From: Lachnospiraceae bacterium
Lineage (GTDB): Bacteria > Bacillota > Clostridia > Lachnospirales > Lachnospiraceae
Length of the DNA stretch: 6,030 nucleotides
Assembly (NCBI GenBank): GCA_017380975.1
Contig: JAFOCX010000046.1
Span: 1 to 6,030, forward strand
Direction of reading: 5' to 3'
How positions within the stretch are numbered: position 1 is the first letter of the stretch; each line of letters starts with the position of its first letter. The position numbers and the translations under genes are program-made. Below, piece after piece: positions 1 through 5,750 of this stretch. The notes beneath the pieces are model-generated. The model was not told the DNA's origin. It made no database searches and was given only the letters and a program-made list of their open reading frames with translations.

Positions 1-1456
1 CCTGTTTTGTGGTCAATTTCGCACAGTACAGACCGTGGCCGATACGCATGTACGGGAATTTCTGGCCCGGAAGCAGGGACTCTTCCACCAGAGCGATGGC
101 CTTTGCCATATTGCTCTTCAGAGAATCATTTTCTCCCGCATGGACGCGGATCGTCCAGTTTTTATCCTCGCTGGCGATTTTGGTCACGATTTCCTTGATG
201 ACGCCTTTTAATTCTGCGATATCGTTGATTTCTTCTCCAACAAAATCACTTCCCACCACATACGGATCCTTGCAGACCACCTTCAGGGCCTGAACTGCCT
301 CTGTCAGATAGTTTCCGGATGTGATATTGTTCTTTACGAGAGTCAGCGGGATTCTTCGGATCGCAGCCAGGAAACGGATATCCACTCCGGTCTCCTTTTT
401 GACTAATGGCATGATCTGATGGATCTGCTCCAGCATGCGCACTGCTGATGCATCTTTTTTGACCAGTGTTGTATCGCTGATCTCCACATATTTGATGTGG
501 CGTTTCTGGTATTCACGGCCGATCCAGAGCAGCGTATCCTGGTAAAATGTAATATTTGCAAAATCCGCATCTTCCAGATCTACCAGCATCTGACTCAGAT
601 AGCGGCGAATATCATGGTCTTCAATCTTCCAGGAATTGTTCAGCCGGATTTTATAATCTGCCTCCACACCTTTTGTGAAAACATAACGGTAAAGATACAG
701 TTTTTCCAGATTCGTAAACACCGCCTGAGAATCCTTCAGCAGGCACAGGGATTTACGGATCTTATTGATATTCTCCGTAGAATGCTCGATGTTGTGAAGG
801 ATCAGATCTGCAAAGTTGATATACGTATGGTCATCAATGCGACGGTCACGGTATTTTCCGGACAAGCCTTCCAGATCAAGAGTCGGAATGACCGCCTCTC
901 TCTGCTGCTCGATGAACTGCTTCTGCTCCGGAGACAGTTCCAGACGAAGCTTTTTGATATAGTACAGCGGATAACGGATCTGGTGTTTGATCGCCAGCGC
1001 GATCAGAATGTCTGCGCTCAGGTTCGCGTTTCCGTGCGTGTGCAGATCTGTGGACAGCTTGACATGTTCCGGAACGTAGGATTTCACCATGGTCTCACGG
1101 AAAGAATATTTATAATCTTTTGTCTGACTCATCAGCGTCTTTGCGATCGCCGGGATCACAGAATTGACTTCGATCTTTCCGTCCGGATAAATGTTGGCCA
1201 GTTTTGTTCCGTTCAATCGGAAAATATAGACTCTCTGACCGTCACCCTTGATGTAACATGGCACCTCGCCCACAATCGCCTGCTTTCCGTCACGGTCCAC
1301 GGTCTCCTGACCGGCTGCTGCTGCCAGGTTGCGGATCAGGTTTTTCGACTGATGATTCATGGCAAAGATCGTGTAGCTCAGGACCGAACCTTCCATATCC
1401 AGATGAACCACGATATCTTTTTCTTTATCTAAATAGAATTTTCCAAAATAGCTCAT
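1..1456 (-). CDS. Adenosine-deaminase-like metal-dependent hydrolase (partial, C-terminus off the left edge)
   Basis: The minus frame is open from ATG 1456-1454 to the window edge: 485 codons with no stop. Motifs of the adenosine/AMP deaminase superfamily appear in the expected order. DLHTHGN (137-143) gives the HxH metal ligands H139 and H141. Next come a YVEIS strand (323-327), FLAAIRR (362-368), VVGSDFVGEE (400-409, matching VVGFDLAGDE of adenosine deaminases), VHAGE (438-442, with H439 and catalytic E442) and RIGHG (471-475, with H474). The final metal-binding Asp pair would lie beyond the edge. Family members normally deaminate adenosine, adenine or AMP at a zinc centre. This protein is unusual: about 135 residues precede the HxH motif, and almost 300 separate HxH from HAGE, against about 200 in classical Add, so the substrate is uncertain. 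The start is supported by AGGTGA at 1466-1461, 4 nt upstream. It is the third gene of an operon, 17 bp after yaaA. RADAR RdrB and CRISPR-linked deaminases are alternatives, but no partner gene for either is visible. Confidence 0.8.
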   Translation of the reverse strand, partial: MSYFGKFYLDKEKDIVVHLDMEGSVLSYTIFAMNHQSKNLIRNLAAAAGQETVDRDGKQAIVGEVPCYIKGDGQRVYIFRLNGTKLANIYPDGKIEVNSVIPAIAKTLMSQTKDYKYSFRETMVKSYVPEHVKLSTDLHTHGNANLSADILIALAIKHQIRYPLYYIKKLRLELSPEQKQFIEQQREAVIPTLDLEGLSGKYRDRRIDDHTYINFADLILHNIEHSTENINKIRKSLCLLKDSQAVFTNLEKLYLYRYVFTKGVEADYKIRLNNSWKIEDHDIRRYLSQMLVDLEDADFANITFYQDTLLWIGREYQKRHIKYVEISDTTLVKKDASAVRMLEQIHQIMPLVKKETGVDIRFLAAIRRIPLTLVKNNITSGNYLTEAVQALKVVCKDPYVVGSDFVGEEINDIAELKGVIKEIVTKIASEDKNWTIRVHAGENDSLKSNMAKAIALVEESLLPGQKFPYMRIGHGLYCAKLTTKQ

Positions 1457-1473
1457 ATGATCACCTGCTTTTT

Positions 1474-2235
1474 CTAACTCTCTTTGTTTGCAGTTTCTTT
1501 TATAAACACGTATGTAGTCTCGTCAGACCGTTCTTCGGAATAATGATAGTCCAGACGGTCAAACGCTTTGATCGCTTCCACATCTTTGATCTGGTGCTCC
1601 GCCATAAAACGAACCATCTCTCCGCGGGCCATTTTACACATGGTTCCCTTTTCAATGATCTTTCCGTCTTTTTCTTCGCCGAACACACACGTGATCATGC
1701 GAACATGATCCGGAAGATATTTGGAAATGCAGATGCTGTACTCTTTGGAGGCCAGATTGACGATGCAATCTGTCTCTGCGAATAAATGCTCCGCCAGACG
1801 TTTTCCCCAGTACGCATACAGATCTTTCGCATTTTCTATTTTCAGTTTTGCCTGCATTTCCAGACGGTACGGAACCACGCCGTCCAGTGGTTTTATGATC
1901 CCATAGAATCCTGATAAAATGCGCAGATGCTCCTGCACATAGTCTAGAGATTCCTCAGTAAAAACGCTCGGAGCCATGTACTGATACTGAATTCCTTCAT
2001 AAGCCAGGATCGCAGGAGTCAGATTCCTGCGCAGATCCATATAACGAAGGCGCTCCACATTTTGCTCTGCGATCTGGTCATTGCATTTCCAGAGCTTTTT
2101 CAACTCTTCGTAAGACATTCCCTGCAGTTTTCCACAAATTTTTTCTGTATCTTCCAGAAACGCAGAAGTGTCCTGCCACGGGATACTGTCTGTATTTACA
2201 TTCATTTTTTTCGCCGGGGAGATTATGATCCTCAT
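1474..2235 (-). CDS. yaaA: YaaA family peroxide stress protein (UPF0246/DUF328)
   Basis: The 253-residue protein has the usual YaaA length (about 250-260) and is collinear with the family. It has an N-terminal MRIIISPAKKM, PAILAYEGIQYQYM (74-87), LSGFYGIIKPLDGVVPYRLEM-like core (107-127), NLASKEYS (160-167), KMARGEMVRF (201-210) and a C-terminal FDRLDYHY (225-232). In E. coli, YaaA belongs to the OxyR response and limits free iron, and so DNA damage, during hydrogen peroxide stress. It is cytoplasmic and DNA-binding has been reported. There is no signal peptide or membrane segment. The start is set by GAGGTG at 2246-2241, 5 nt before the ATG, and by the 4-nt ATGA overlap with the preceding methyltransferase stop, which suggests translational coupling. 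The deaminase-like gene follows 17 bp downstream. Family identity is secure; a peroxide role in this organism is carried over from E. coli. Confidence 0.95.
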   Translation of the reverse strand: MRIIISPAKKMNVNTDSIPWQDTSAFLEDTEKICGKLQGMSYEELKKLWKCNDQIAEQNVERLRYMDLRRNLTPAILAYEGIQYQYMAPSVFTEESLDYVQEHLRILSGFYGIIKPLDGVVPYRLEMQAKLKIENAKDLYAYWGKRLAEHLFAETDCIVNLASKEYSICISKYLPDHVRMITCVFGEEKDGKIIEKGTMCKMARGEMVRFMAEHQIKDVEAIKAFDRLDYHYSEERSDETTYVFIKETANKES

Positions 2236-2831
2236 ACTGCCACCTCAAATATCATGATCCGCTCGCGCGGGTTTTCTCCATCAAACAAGTCTCTGCAGTC
2301 GATTTCATCCAGAAATGCCAGTTCATCCACCGTCATCAAATAGGAAATGTATTCATCCGACGGATAGTAGAAAAATAATAATATCTCCCTCGGTTCTTCG
2401 TAATAAGACTCCATCACACGTCCGATGACACTTCGCAGGATTTCTACAGAAAACGGATTGAAGAAATAAAAACGGTCAGCCTCACGCGGAACCTGATACG
2501 TTTCTGCATTTTCCATTAAAAATGTGGTTCGTCCTGCGGATGCGGCTGTTTTCTGGTTTTCCGCCGCGGTCCGGTAAATTCGGTCATCGTACTCGATTCC
2601 GATGGAACGGCACCTGGTCTGGTAGGATAAGAAGAAATCCACACGGCCTTTTCCGCAGCCGTAATCCACGAGCGTATTCTTTTTTCCGATGTATTCTGCA
2701 TTTGCCAGACTTTCCAGAACCGAATACGGGGTCGGTTCGTATGGGTAACGATACTGATCCGCTCTGGAATCATCGCGCCCGGAAGTCTTGATCCGAAGCA
2801 GTTTGTCCCATTTTGTCTCGTTGTTGTTCAT
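2232..2831 (-). CDS. Class I SAM-dependent methyltransferase, substrate unknown
   Basis: This 199-residue cytoplasmic protein has a Rossmann-type SAM-binding core. Motif I is LVDYGCGKGRV (54-64). The acidic end of strand 2 is IGIEYDD (77-83, with E80 as the expected ribose-binding acid). ENAE (107-110) is the likely motif III region, and FYFFNPF (121-127) sits at the motif IV position, where an N-P-F signature replaces the NPPY or DPP of DNA and RNA methylases. The N-terminus (TSGRDDSRAD, 16-25, then YPYEPTPYSVLE, 29-40) precedes the core as in many small Firmicute methyltransferases. No target-recognition or RNA-binding domain is visible, so the substrate cannot be named. The ATG at 2831 follows AAGGAGG (2843-2837) by 5 nt. 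It is the first gene of the minus-strand operon, 33 nt below a predicted sigma-A transcription start, and overlaps yaaA by 4 nt. Confidence 0.88.
   Translation of the reverse strand: MNNNETKWDKLLRIKTSGRDDSRADQYRYPYEPTPYSVLESLANAEYIGKKNTLVDYGCGKGRVDFFLSYQTRCRSIGIEYDDRIYRTAAENQKTAASAGRTTFLMENAETYQVPREADRFYFFNPFSVEILRSVIGRVMESYYEEPREILLFFYYPSDEYISYLMTVDELAFLDEIDCRDLFDGENPRERIMIFEVAV
2241..2246 (-). promoter_or_regulatory. Ribosome binding site of yaaA inside the methyltransferase gene
   Basis: GAGGTG on the minus strand lies 5 nt before the yaaA ATG (2235) and inside the last codons of the methyltransferase gene. Together with the ATGA stop/start overlap it fixes the yaaA start and suggests that ribosomes finishing the upstream gene help start yaaA. 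Confidence 0.7.
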
Positions 2832-2870
2832 GGACTCCTCCTTGTCGTTTCTCCGTTTGGTTTATCTTTC

Positions 2871-2899
2871 ATTTTCTCACAGTTCCGCCAAGGTGTCAA
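2871..2899 (-). promoter_or_regulatory. Sigma-A promoter of the methyltransferase-yaaA-deaminase operon
   Basis: Read on the minus strand, a consensus TTGACA -35 box (2899-2894) is separated by exactly 17 bp from GAAAAT (2876-2871). The spacer ends in TGA, giving a TGn-extended -10. Transcription should start near 2864, leaving about 33 nt before the methyltransferase ATG with its AAGGAGG site. No other promoter is needed for the two tightly spaced downstream genes. The call is pattern-based but unusually close to consensus. Confidence 0.8.
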
Positions 2900-2900
2900 C

Positions 2901-2951
2901 TCTGCGAACACAGATTTCTCATGACTTTTCCGGAACAATTTTCCTCGCAGA
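2901..2951. repeat. Inverted repeat between the two divergent -35 boxes (possible shared operator)
   Basis: TCTGCGA (2901-2907) and its exact complement TCGCAGA (2945-2951) each lie one base from the -35 box of the promoter on their side. The symmetry continues imperfectly into the -35 boxes: 11 of 14 positions match between 2894-2907 and the complement of 2945-2958. Arm centres are 44 bp apart, about four helical turns. This layout would suit a regulator touching both promoters, but a 7-bp arm can arise by chance and no regulator gene is in the window. Confidence 0.4.
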
Positions 2952-2952
2952 C

Positions 2953-2981
2953 TTGCAAGCACATTCATCTTATGATAAAAT
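2953..2981 (+). promoter_or_regulatory. Sigma-A promoter of dgt and the M20 amidohydrolase
   Basis: TTGCAA (2953-2958) and TAAAAT (2976-2981) are 17 bp apart, and TGA directly before the -10 gives a TGn-extended box. A T-rich stretch follows. Transcription should begin near 2988, giving a leader of about 40 nt before the dgt ATG at 3030. The promoter is back to back with the minus-strand operon promoter, with 53 bp between the two -35 boxes. Confidence 0.8.
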
Positions 2982-3012
2982 ATTTTTTTACACTGAAACA
3001 TTTCTTTTTTCG

Positions 3013-3020
3013 AAAGGAGA
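3013..3020 (+). promoter_or_regulatory. Ribosome binding site that decides the dgt start
   Basis: AAAGGAGA ends immediately before an in-frame ATG at 3021, which is too close to be used. The second ATG, at 3030, sits 10 nt after AGGAG, a workable distance. The annotated start is therefore 3030, three codons shorter than the longest open frame. Confidence 0.75.
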
Positions 3021-3029
3021 ATGTGTTCC

Positions 3030-4445
3030 ATGAACTGGAATGATTTATTATCCGAAGAACGTTTTGTTGAACATATAAATGAAGACTGTACTCCGTACCG
3101 CAACGATTACGACACGATCATTTGCAGTACCTTATTCCGCCGTCTGCAGGATAAAGCCCAGGTTTTCCCGCTGGACGACGATGATTACGTAAGAACACGA
3201 CTGACTCATTCTCTGGAAGTTTCTGCTATTGGTAAAAAACTGGGCGAATGTGCATTTGCAAAAGTGAAGGCAGCAGGACTTGATCCGTGGTTTGAAGACC
3301 ATCTGGAAAAAGAGTTTTCGGATGTGCTGCTCTGCGCAGGTCTGATCCACGACATCGGAAACCCGCCCTTCGGACATTTTGGCGAATTTGCGATCCGCGA
3401 ATGGTTCCAGAAGCACCTTGGTGAGATGGAGCTAAACGGAACACCGATCACAGAGATTTTATCTGACTGGCAGTTACAGGACCTTTATACCTTCGAGGGC
3501 AATGCCCAGTCCATCCGCCTGTTGTCCAAGACTCCTTATCTGGGAACCATGAACGGATTCAATCTTTCCTACCCGGTTCTCGGTTCCATTATGAAATATC
3601 CGATCTCCTCCGAAAAGCTGGCGATCGCCAAACGTGAGAATACAGCTCCGCTCTATAAGAAGATCGGTTATAATTATTCTGAGCGTGAACTGTTTGATAC
3701 GCTGAATGAAAAGACCGGTATGAACGGTCACAGACATCCGCTCTCCTTCCTTCTGGAAGCTGCAGATGACATCGCTTATCGTACTTCTGATGTGGAAGAT
3801 TCTATGGTGAAAAAAGTTCTCGGAATCACCAAGATCTTCGAGGCTCTGGAATTGTATCAGAGCGAAATGGATGCTTCCGGCTCAGAATTATCTGCGGAAG
3901 TTGCATCCTGTATACAGAAATTAAAAGACCTTTATCAGAATGAAATCGAGAAGAAAACCAGAAAACCGGAACTTGCTGCTGTTCAGCGCTGGAACCAGTT
4001 CCTACAGGGACAGATGATCCAGGATGCGACCGATTCCTTCGTCCGTCATTATCATGCTCTGATGAATGGTGAGTTTTACGGCGATCTTTTCGACGATACC
4101 TGCTCCGGTCATGTGATCATGGCCATCTCGAAACTCAGTGAAAAATGGATCTACACCAGTTCCTTAAAGATTAAGACAGAGCTTTACGGCCGCAGAGTCA
4201 TCGATTCTCTGCTCGGTCAGTTTATGCCTGCTGCGATCAAATACGATACGGATGAAAAAATGACATTCATTGAATGTCGCATCATCGACACGGTATCTGA
4301 TTTCTACAAATCTATGTACCGCACAGAATCCGAAGGAAGATCAGAAGCCGACAAACTGTATCTGCGTATTTTGATGATCACGGATTTTATCAGCGGTATG
4401 ACGGATAACTATGCGAAGAGACTGTATCAGGAATTATTCGCTTAA
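3030..4445 (+). CDS. dgt: Deoxyguanosine triphosphate triphosphohydrolase (dGTPase)
   Basis: The 471-residue cytoplasmic HD-domain enzyme should cleave dGTP, and possibly other dNTPs, into the deoxynucleoside and inorganic triphosphate (EC 3.1.5.1). Metal ligands of the HD fold are visible: H60 in RTRLTHSLEV (55-64), H107-D108 in AGLIHDIGNPPFGHFGE (103-119) and D247 in AADDIAYRTSDVEDS (244-258). H116 and E119 match the catalytic His and Glu of E. coli Dgt (H126, E129). FEGNAQ (155-160) and the substrate-side LSYPVLGSIMKYP (179-191) are typical of the family. The C-terminus carries TDFISGMTDNYA, the conserved end motif of dNTPases. E. coli Dgt is 505 residues, so this is full length for the shorter Firmicute type. 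All key residues are present. It is first in a two-gene operon, with the M20 gene 19 bp downstream, and is read from its own promoter. Nucleotide preference and allosteric control cannot be read from the sequence. Confidence 0.95.
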   Translation: MNWNDLLSEERFVEHINEDCTPYRNDYDTIICSTLFRRLQDKAQVFPLDDDDYVRTRLTHSLEVSAIGKKLGECAFAKVKAAGLDPWFEDHLEKEFSDVLLCAGLIHDIGNPPFGHFGEFAIREWFQKHLGEMELNGTPITEILSDWQLQDLYTFEGNAQSIRLLSKTPYLGTMNGFNLSYPVLGSIMKYPISSEKLAIAKRENTAPLYKKIGYNYSERELFDTLNEKTGMNGHRHPLSFLLEAADDIAYRTSDVEDSMVKKVLGITKIFEALELYQSEMDASGSELSAEVASCIQKLKDLYQNEIEKKTRKPELAAVQRWNQFLQGQMIQDATDSFVRHYHALMNGEFYGDLFDDTCSGHVIMAISKLSEKWIYTSSLKIKTELYGRRVIDSLLGQFMPAAIKYDTDEKMTFIECRIIDTVSDFYKSMYRTESEGRSEADKLYLRILMITDFISGMTDNYAKRLYQELFA

Positions 4446-4451
4446 ATAAAT

Positions 4452-4458
4452 GAGGGGG
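4452..4458 (+). promoter_or_regulatory. Ribosome binding site that decides the amidohydrolase start
   Basis: GAGGGGG lies 6 nt before the ATG at 4465. An earlier in-frame ATG at 4450 overlaps this site and would encode a glycine-rich MRGIY leader from the site itself, so 4465 is chosen as the start. Confidence 0.7.
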
Positions 4459-4464
4459 ATTTAT

Positions 4465-5637
4465 ATGAAAAACTTATTACAGGCATCCAAAGATCTGCAC
4501 CCGCAGATCATCGAATGGCGCAGACATTTTCACAAACATGCGGAACTTTCCTTCTGTGAATTTGAAACTTCAGACTTCATCGAAGCACAGTTAAACTCCT
4601 TTGGAAACGTAGAAATTTCCCGCCCGACAAAAACCGGTGTGATCGGAAAGATCCATGGTGCAAAACCGGGACCGACCATCGCATTCCGCGCAGATATTGA
4701 TGCGCTTCCGATGACGGAAGTGAATGACCTTCCTTATGCTTCTGTCAACAAAGGCGCTATGCATTCTTGCGGACACGACGGACACGCTGCGATCCTTTTA
4801 GGACTTGCCAAAATGGTTTCCGAGCGTGTGGATGCTCTGTGCGGAACCGTTGTCTGCATTTTCCAGCACGCAGAGGAACTTCCGCCGGGAGGCGCTGCAG
4901 AGATGGTAGCAGCCGGAGTCATGGAAGGAATCGACGAAATCTACGGACTCCATCTTTCCTCCAATTATCCGATCGGAAAATTCGGATGTGTAAATGGTGC
5001 CCTGACTTCCGCAACCGACAGCTTTGACGTGCGCGTGATCGGAAAGGGAGGCCACTCTTCTCTTCCGGAGCAGTGCGTGGATCCGATCGTTATGGCTGCC
5101 CAGATCATTTTAGGTCTTCAGAATATTGCTGCGCGCAGGATCAGTGCATACGAAACAGCTGTATTGTCCGTCTGCCAGATCAGCGGCGGCGATGCGTACA
5201 ATATCATTCCGGGCGAAGTGATGCTCCGTGGTTCCGTAAGAACCTTCTCAAAAGAGCTCCGCAATCGTATTCCGGGCATGATTTCAGAAATCTCCAACGG
5301 CATCGCAGCAAGCATGGGAGGCTCCTGTGAAGTGACTTACACCAGAGGATATGATTCTGTAATGAATGATGCAGCATTAACAGACGGCGCACGCGCTGCC
5401 ATTTCCGATTATTTTGGTCCGGATGCCGTTCTGGAGATCCAGCCTGTTATGCCTGGTGAAGACTTCTCTGCATTTACAGAAGTCGGCTGCCCGGGTACTT
5501 TCATCGAGATTGGAACCCGTAATCCGGAAAAAGGTACGGACCGCCCACACCACAATCCGGCTTATTTGATGGATGAAGACGGTCTGTATTATGGACTCGG
5601 ATTCTTCGCAGGCATTGTAGAAAAGAAAATGATGTAG
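4465..5637 (+). CDS. M20-family metallo-amidohydrolase (N-acyl amino acid / hippurate hydrolase-like)
   Basis: The 390-residue protein matches the M20D amidohydrolase pattern throughout: WRRHFHKHAELSFCEFET (18-35), FRADIDALPM (74-83), MHSCGHDGHAA (99-109), FQHAEELPPGGA (133-144), GLHL (161-164), GKGGHSSLPE (193-202), PGEDFSAF (330-337) and PHHNPAY (361-367). Expected dinuclear metal ligands are C102, H104, E138, H163 and H362 or H363, with E137 as catalytic base. The lid/dimerisation domain (about 180-290) interrupts the catalytic domain as usual. Relatives hydrolyse N-acetyl or N-benzoyl amino acids, indole-acetyl conjugates or small peptides; the exact substrate cannot be assigned. No signal peptide is seen, so it should be cytoplasmic. 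It follows dgt by 19 bp, has no promoter of its own that I can see and ends just before a strong terminator. A functional link with dGTP hydrolysis is not obvious; they may simply be co-transcribed. Confidence 0.92.
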   Translation: MKNLLQASKDLHPQIIEWRRHFHKHAELSFCEFETSDFIEAQLNSFGNVEISRPTKTGVIGKIHGAKPGPTIAFRADIDALPMTEVNDLPYASVNKGAMHSCGHDGHAAILLGLAKMVSERVDALCGTVVCIFQHAEELPPGGAAEMVAAGVMEGIDEIYGLHLSSNYPIGKFGCVNGALTSATDSFDVRVIGKGGHSSLPEQCVDPIVMAAQIILGLQNIAARRISAYETAVLSVCQISGGDAYNIIPGEVMLRGSVRTFSKELRNRIPGMISEISNGIAASMGGSCEVTYTRGYDSVMNDAALTDGARAAISDYFGPDAVLEIQPVMPGEDFSAFTEVGCPGTFIEIGTRNPEKGTDRPHHNPAYLMDEDGLYYGLGFFAGIVEKKMM

Positions 5638-5644
5638 GATATGA

Positions 5645-5681
5645 AAAAGGCTCTGAGTCCTCGACGGACTTAGAGCCTTTT
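5645..5681. terminator. Strong hairpin terminator, probably bidirectional
   Basis: The arms 5645-5660 and 5666-5681 can form a 16-bp stem with a single G-U wobble and a 5-nt loop (TCGAC). The stem base is A4/T4 on the plus strand, and the T run extends to five on the minus strand. It begins 8 nt after the amidohydrolase stop and ends 18 nt from the stop of a likely convergent reading frame, so it can end transcription from both sides. Confidence 0.9.
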
Positions 5682-5699
5682 GCAATAGTTCGTATATAA

Positions 5700-5744
5700 T
5701 TATGCGTGAAGCACGATTTCTCCGCTCTCCAGGGTTTTGCGAAC
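5700..5744 (-). other. Probable C-terminal tail of a convergent gene, cut by the junction
   Basis: On the minus strand, codons 5744-5703 read VRKTLESGEIVLHA and stop at TAA 5702-5700. Base composition and codon style match the genes to the left, not the AT-rich stretch to the right. The stop lies 18 nt from a hairpin that also works as a minus-strand terminator, as expected for the end of a gene. I cannot identify the gene from 14 residues. Reading upstream in this frame enters the dnaE-like segment out of its own frame, so the rest of the gene is missing here. Confidence 0.4.
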
Positions 5745-5750
5745 ATAAAT
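5741..5750. other. Compositional junction, likely a chimeric join
   Basis: To the left lie ordinary balanced-composition DNA, a terminator and the tail of a convergent frame. To the right the sequence is abruptly AT-rich (18 of 60 G+C at 5761-5820) and encodes DnaE. The DnaE resemblance stops at ADLF (codon ending at 5747), where family members continue with an RRA-S-KK type stretch. No insertion-sequence end, integrase or clear direct repeat marks the join, so an assembly artefact is the simplest reading. Confidence 0.6.

Noticed and set aside
497..1432. 311-codon plus-strand open frame
   Set aside because: It lies antisense to the deaminase-like gene, whose motifs and ribosome binding site are clear. 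Its product is rich in Phe, Cys, His, Gln and Ile without recognisable motifs, and it lacks a convincing ribosome binding site.
1..1456. Calling the deaminase-like gene rdrB (RADAR) or cad1
   Set aside because: Only the shared deaminase fold supports this. No rdrA-type ATPase, CRISPR array, cas gene or CARF domain is visible, and the right-hand neighbour is yaaA.
1258..1785. 175-codon plus-strand open frame
   Set aside because: It spans the boundary of the deaminase-like gene and yaaA on the opposite strand and has no family resemblance or ribosome binding site.
2828..3103. Minus-strand 91-codon frame across the divergent intergenic region
   Set aside because: It crosses both promoters and the start of dgt, shows no recognisable domain and is better explained by the regulatory region.
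5501..5746. Continuation of the DnaE reading frame to its first stop at 5501
   Set aside because: After ADLF the translation has no DnaE character and runs through the terminator and antisense to the end of the M20 gene. It is accidental read-through past the junction, not a real C-terminus.
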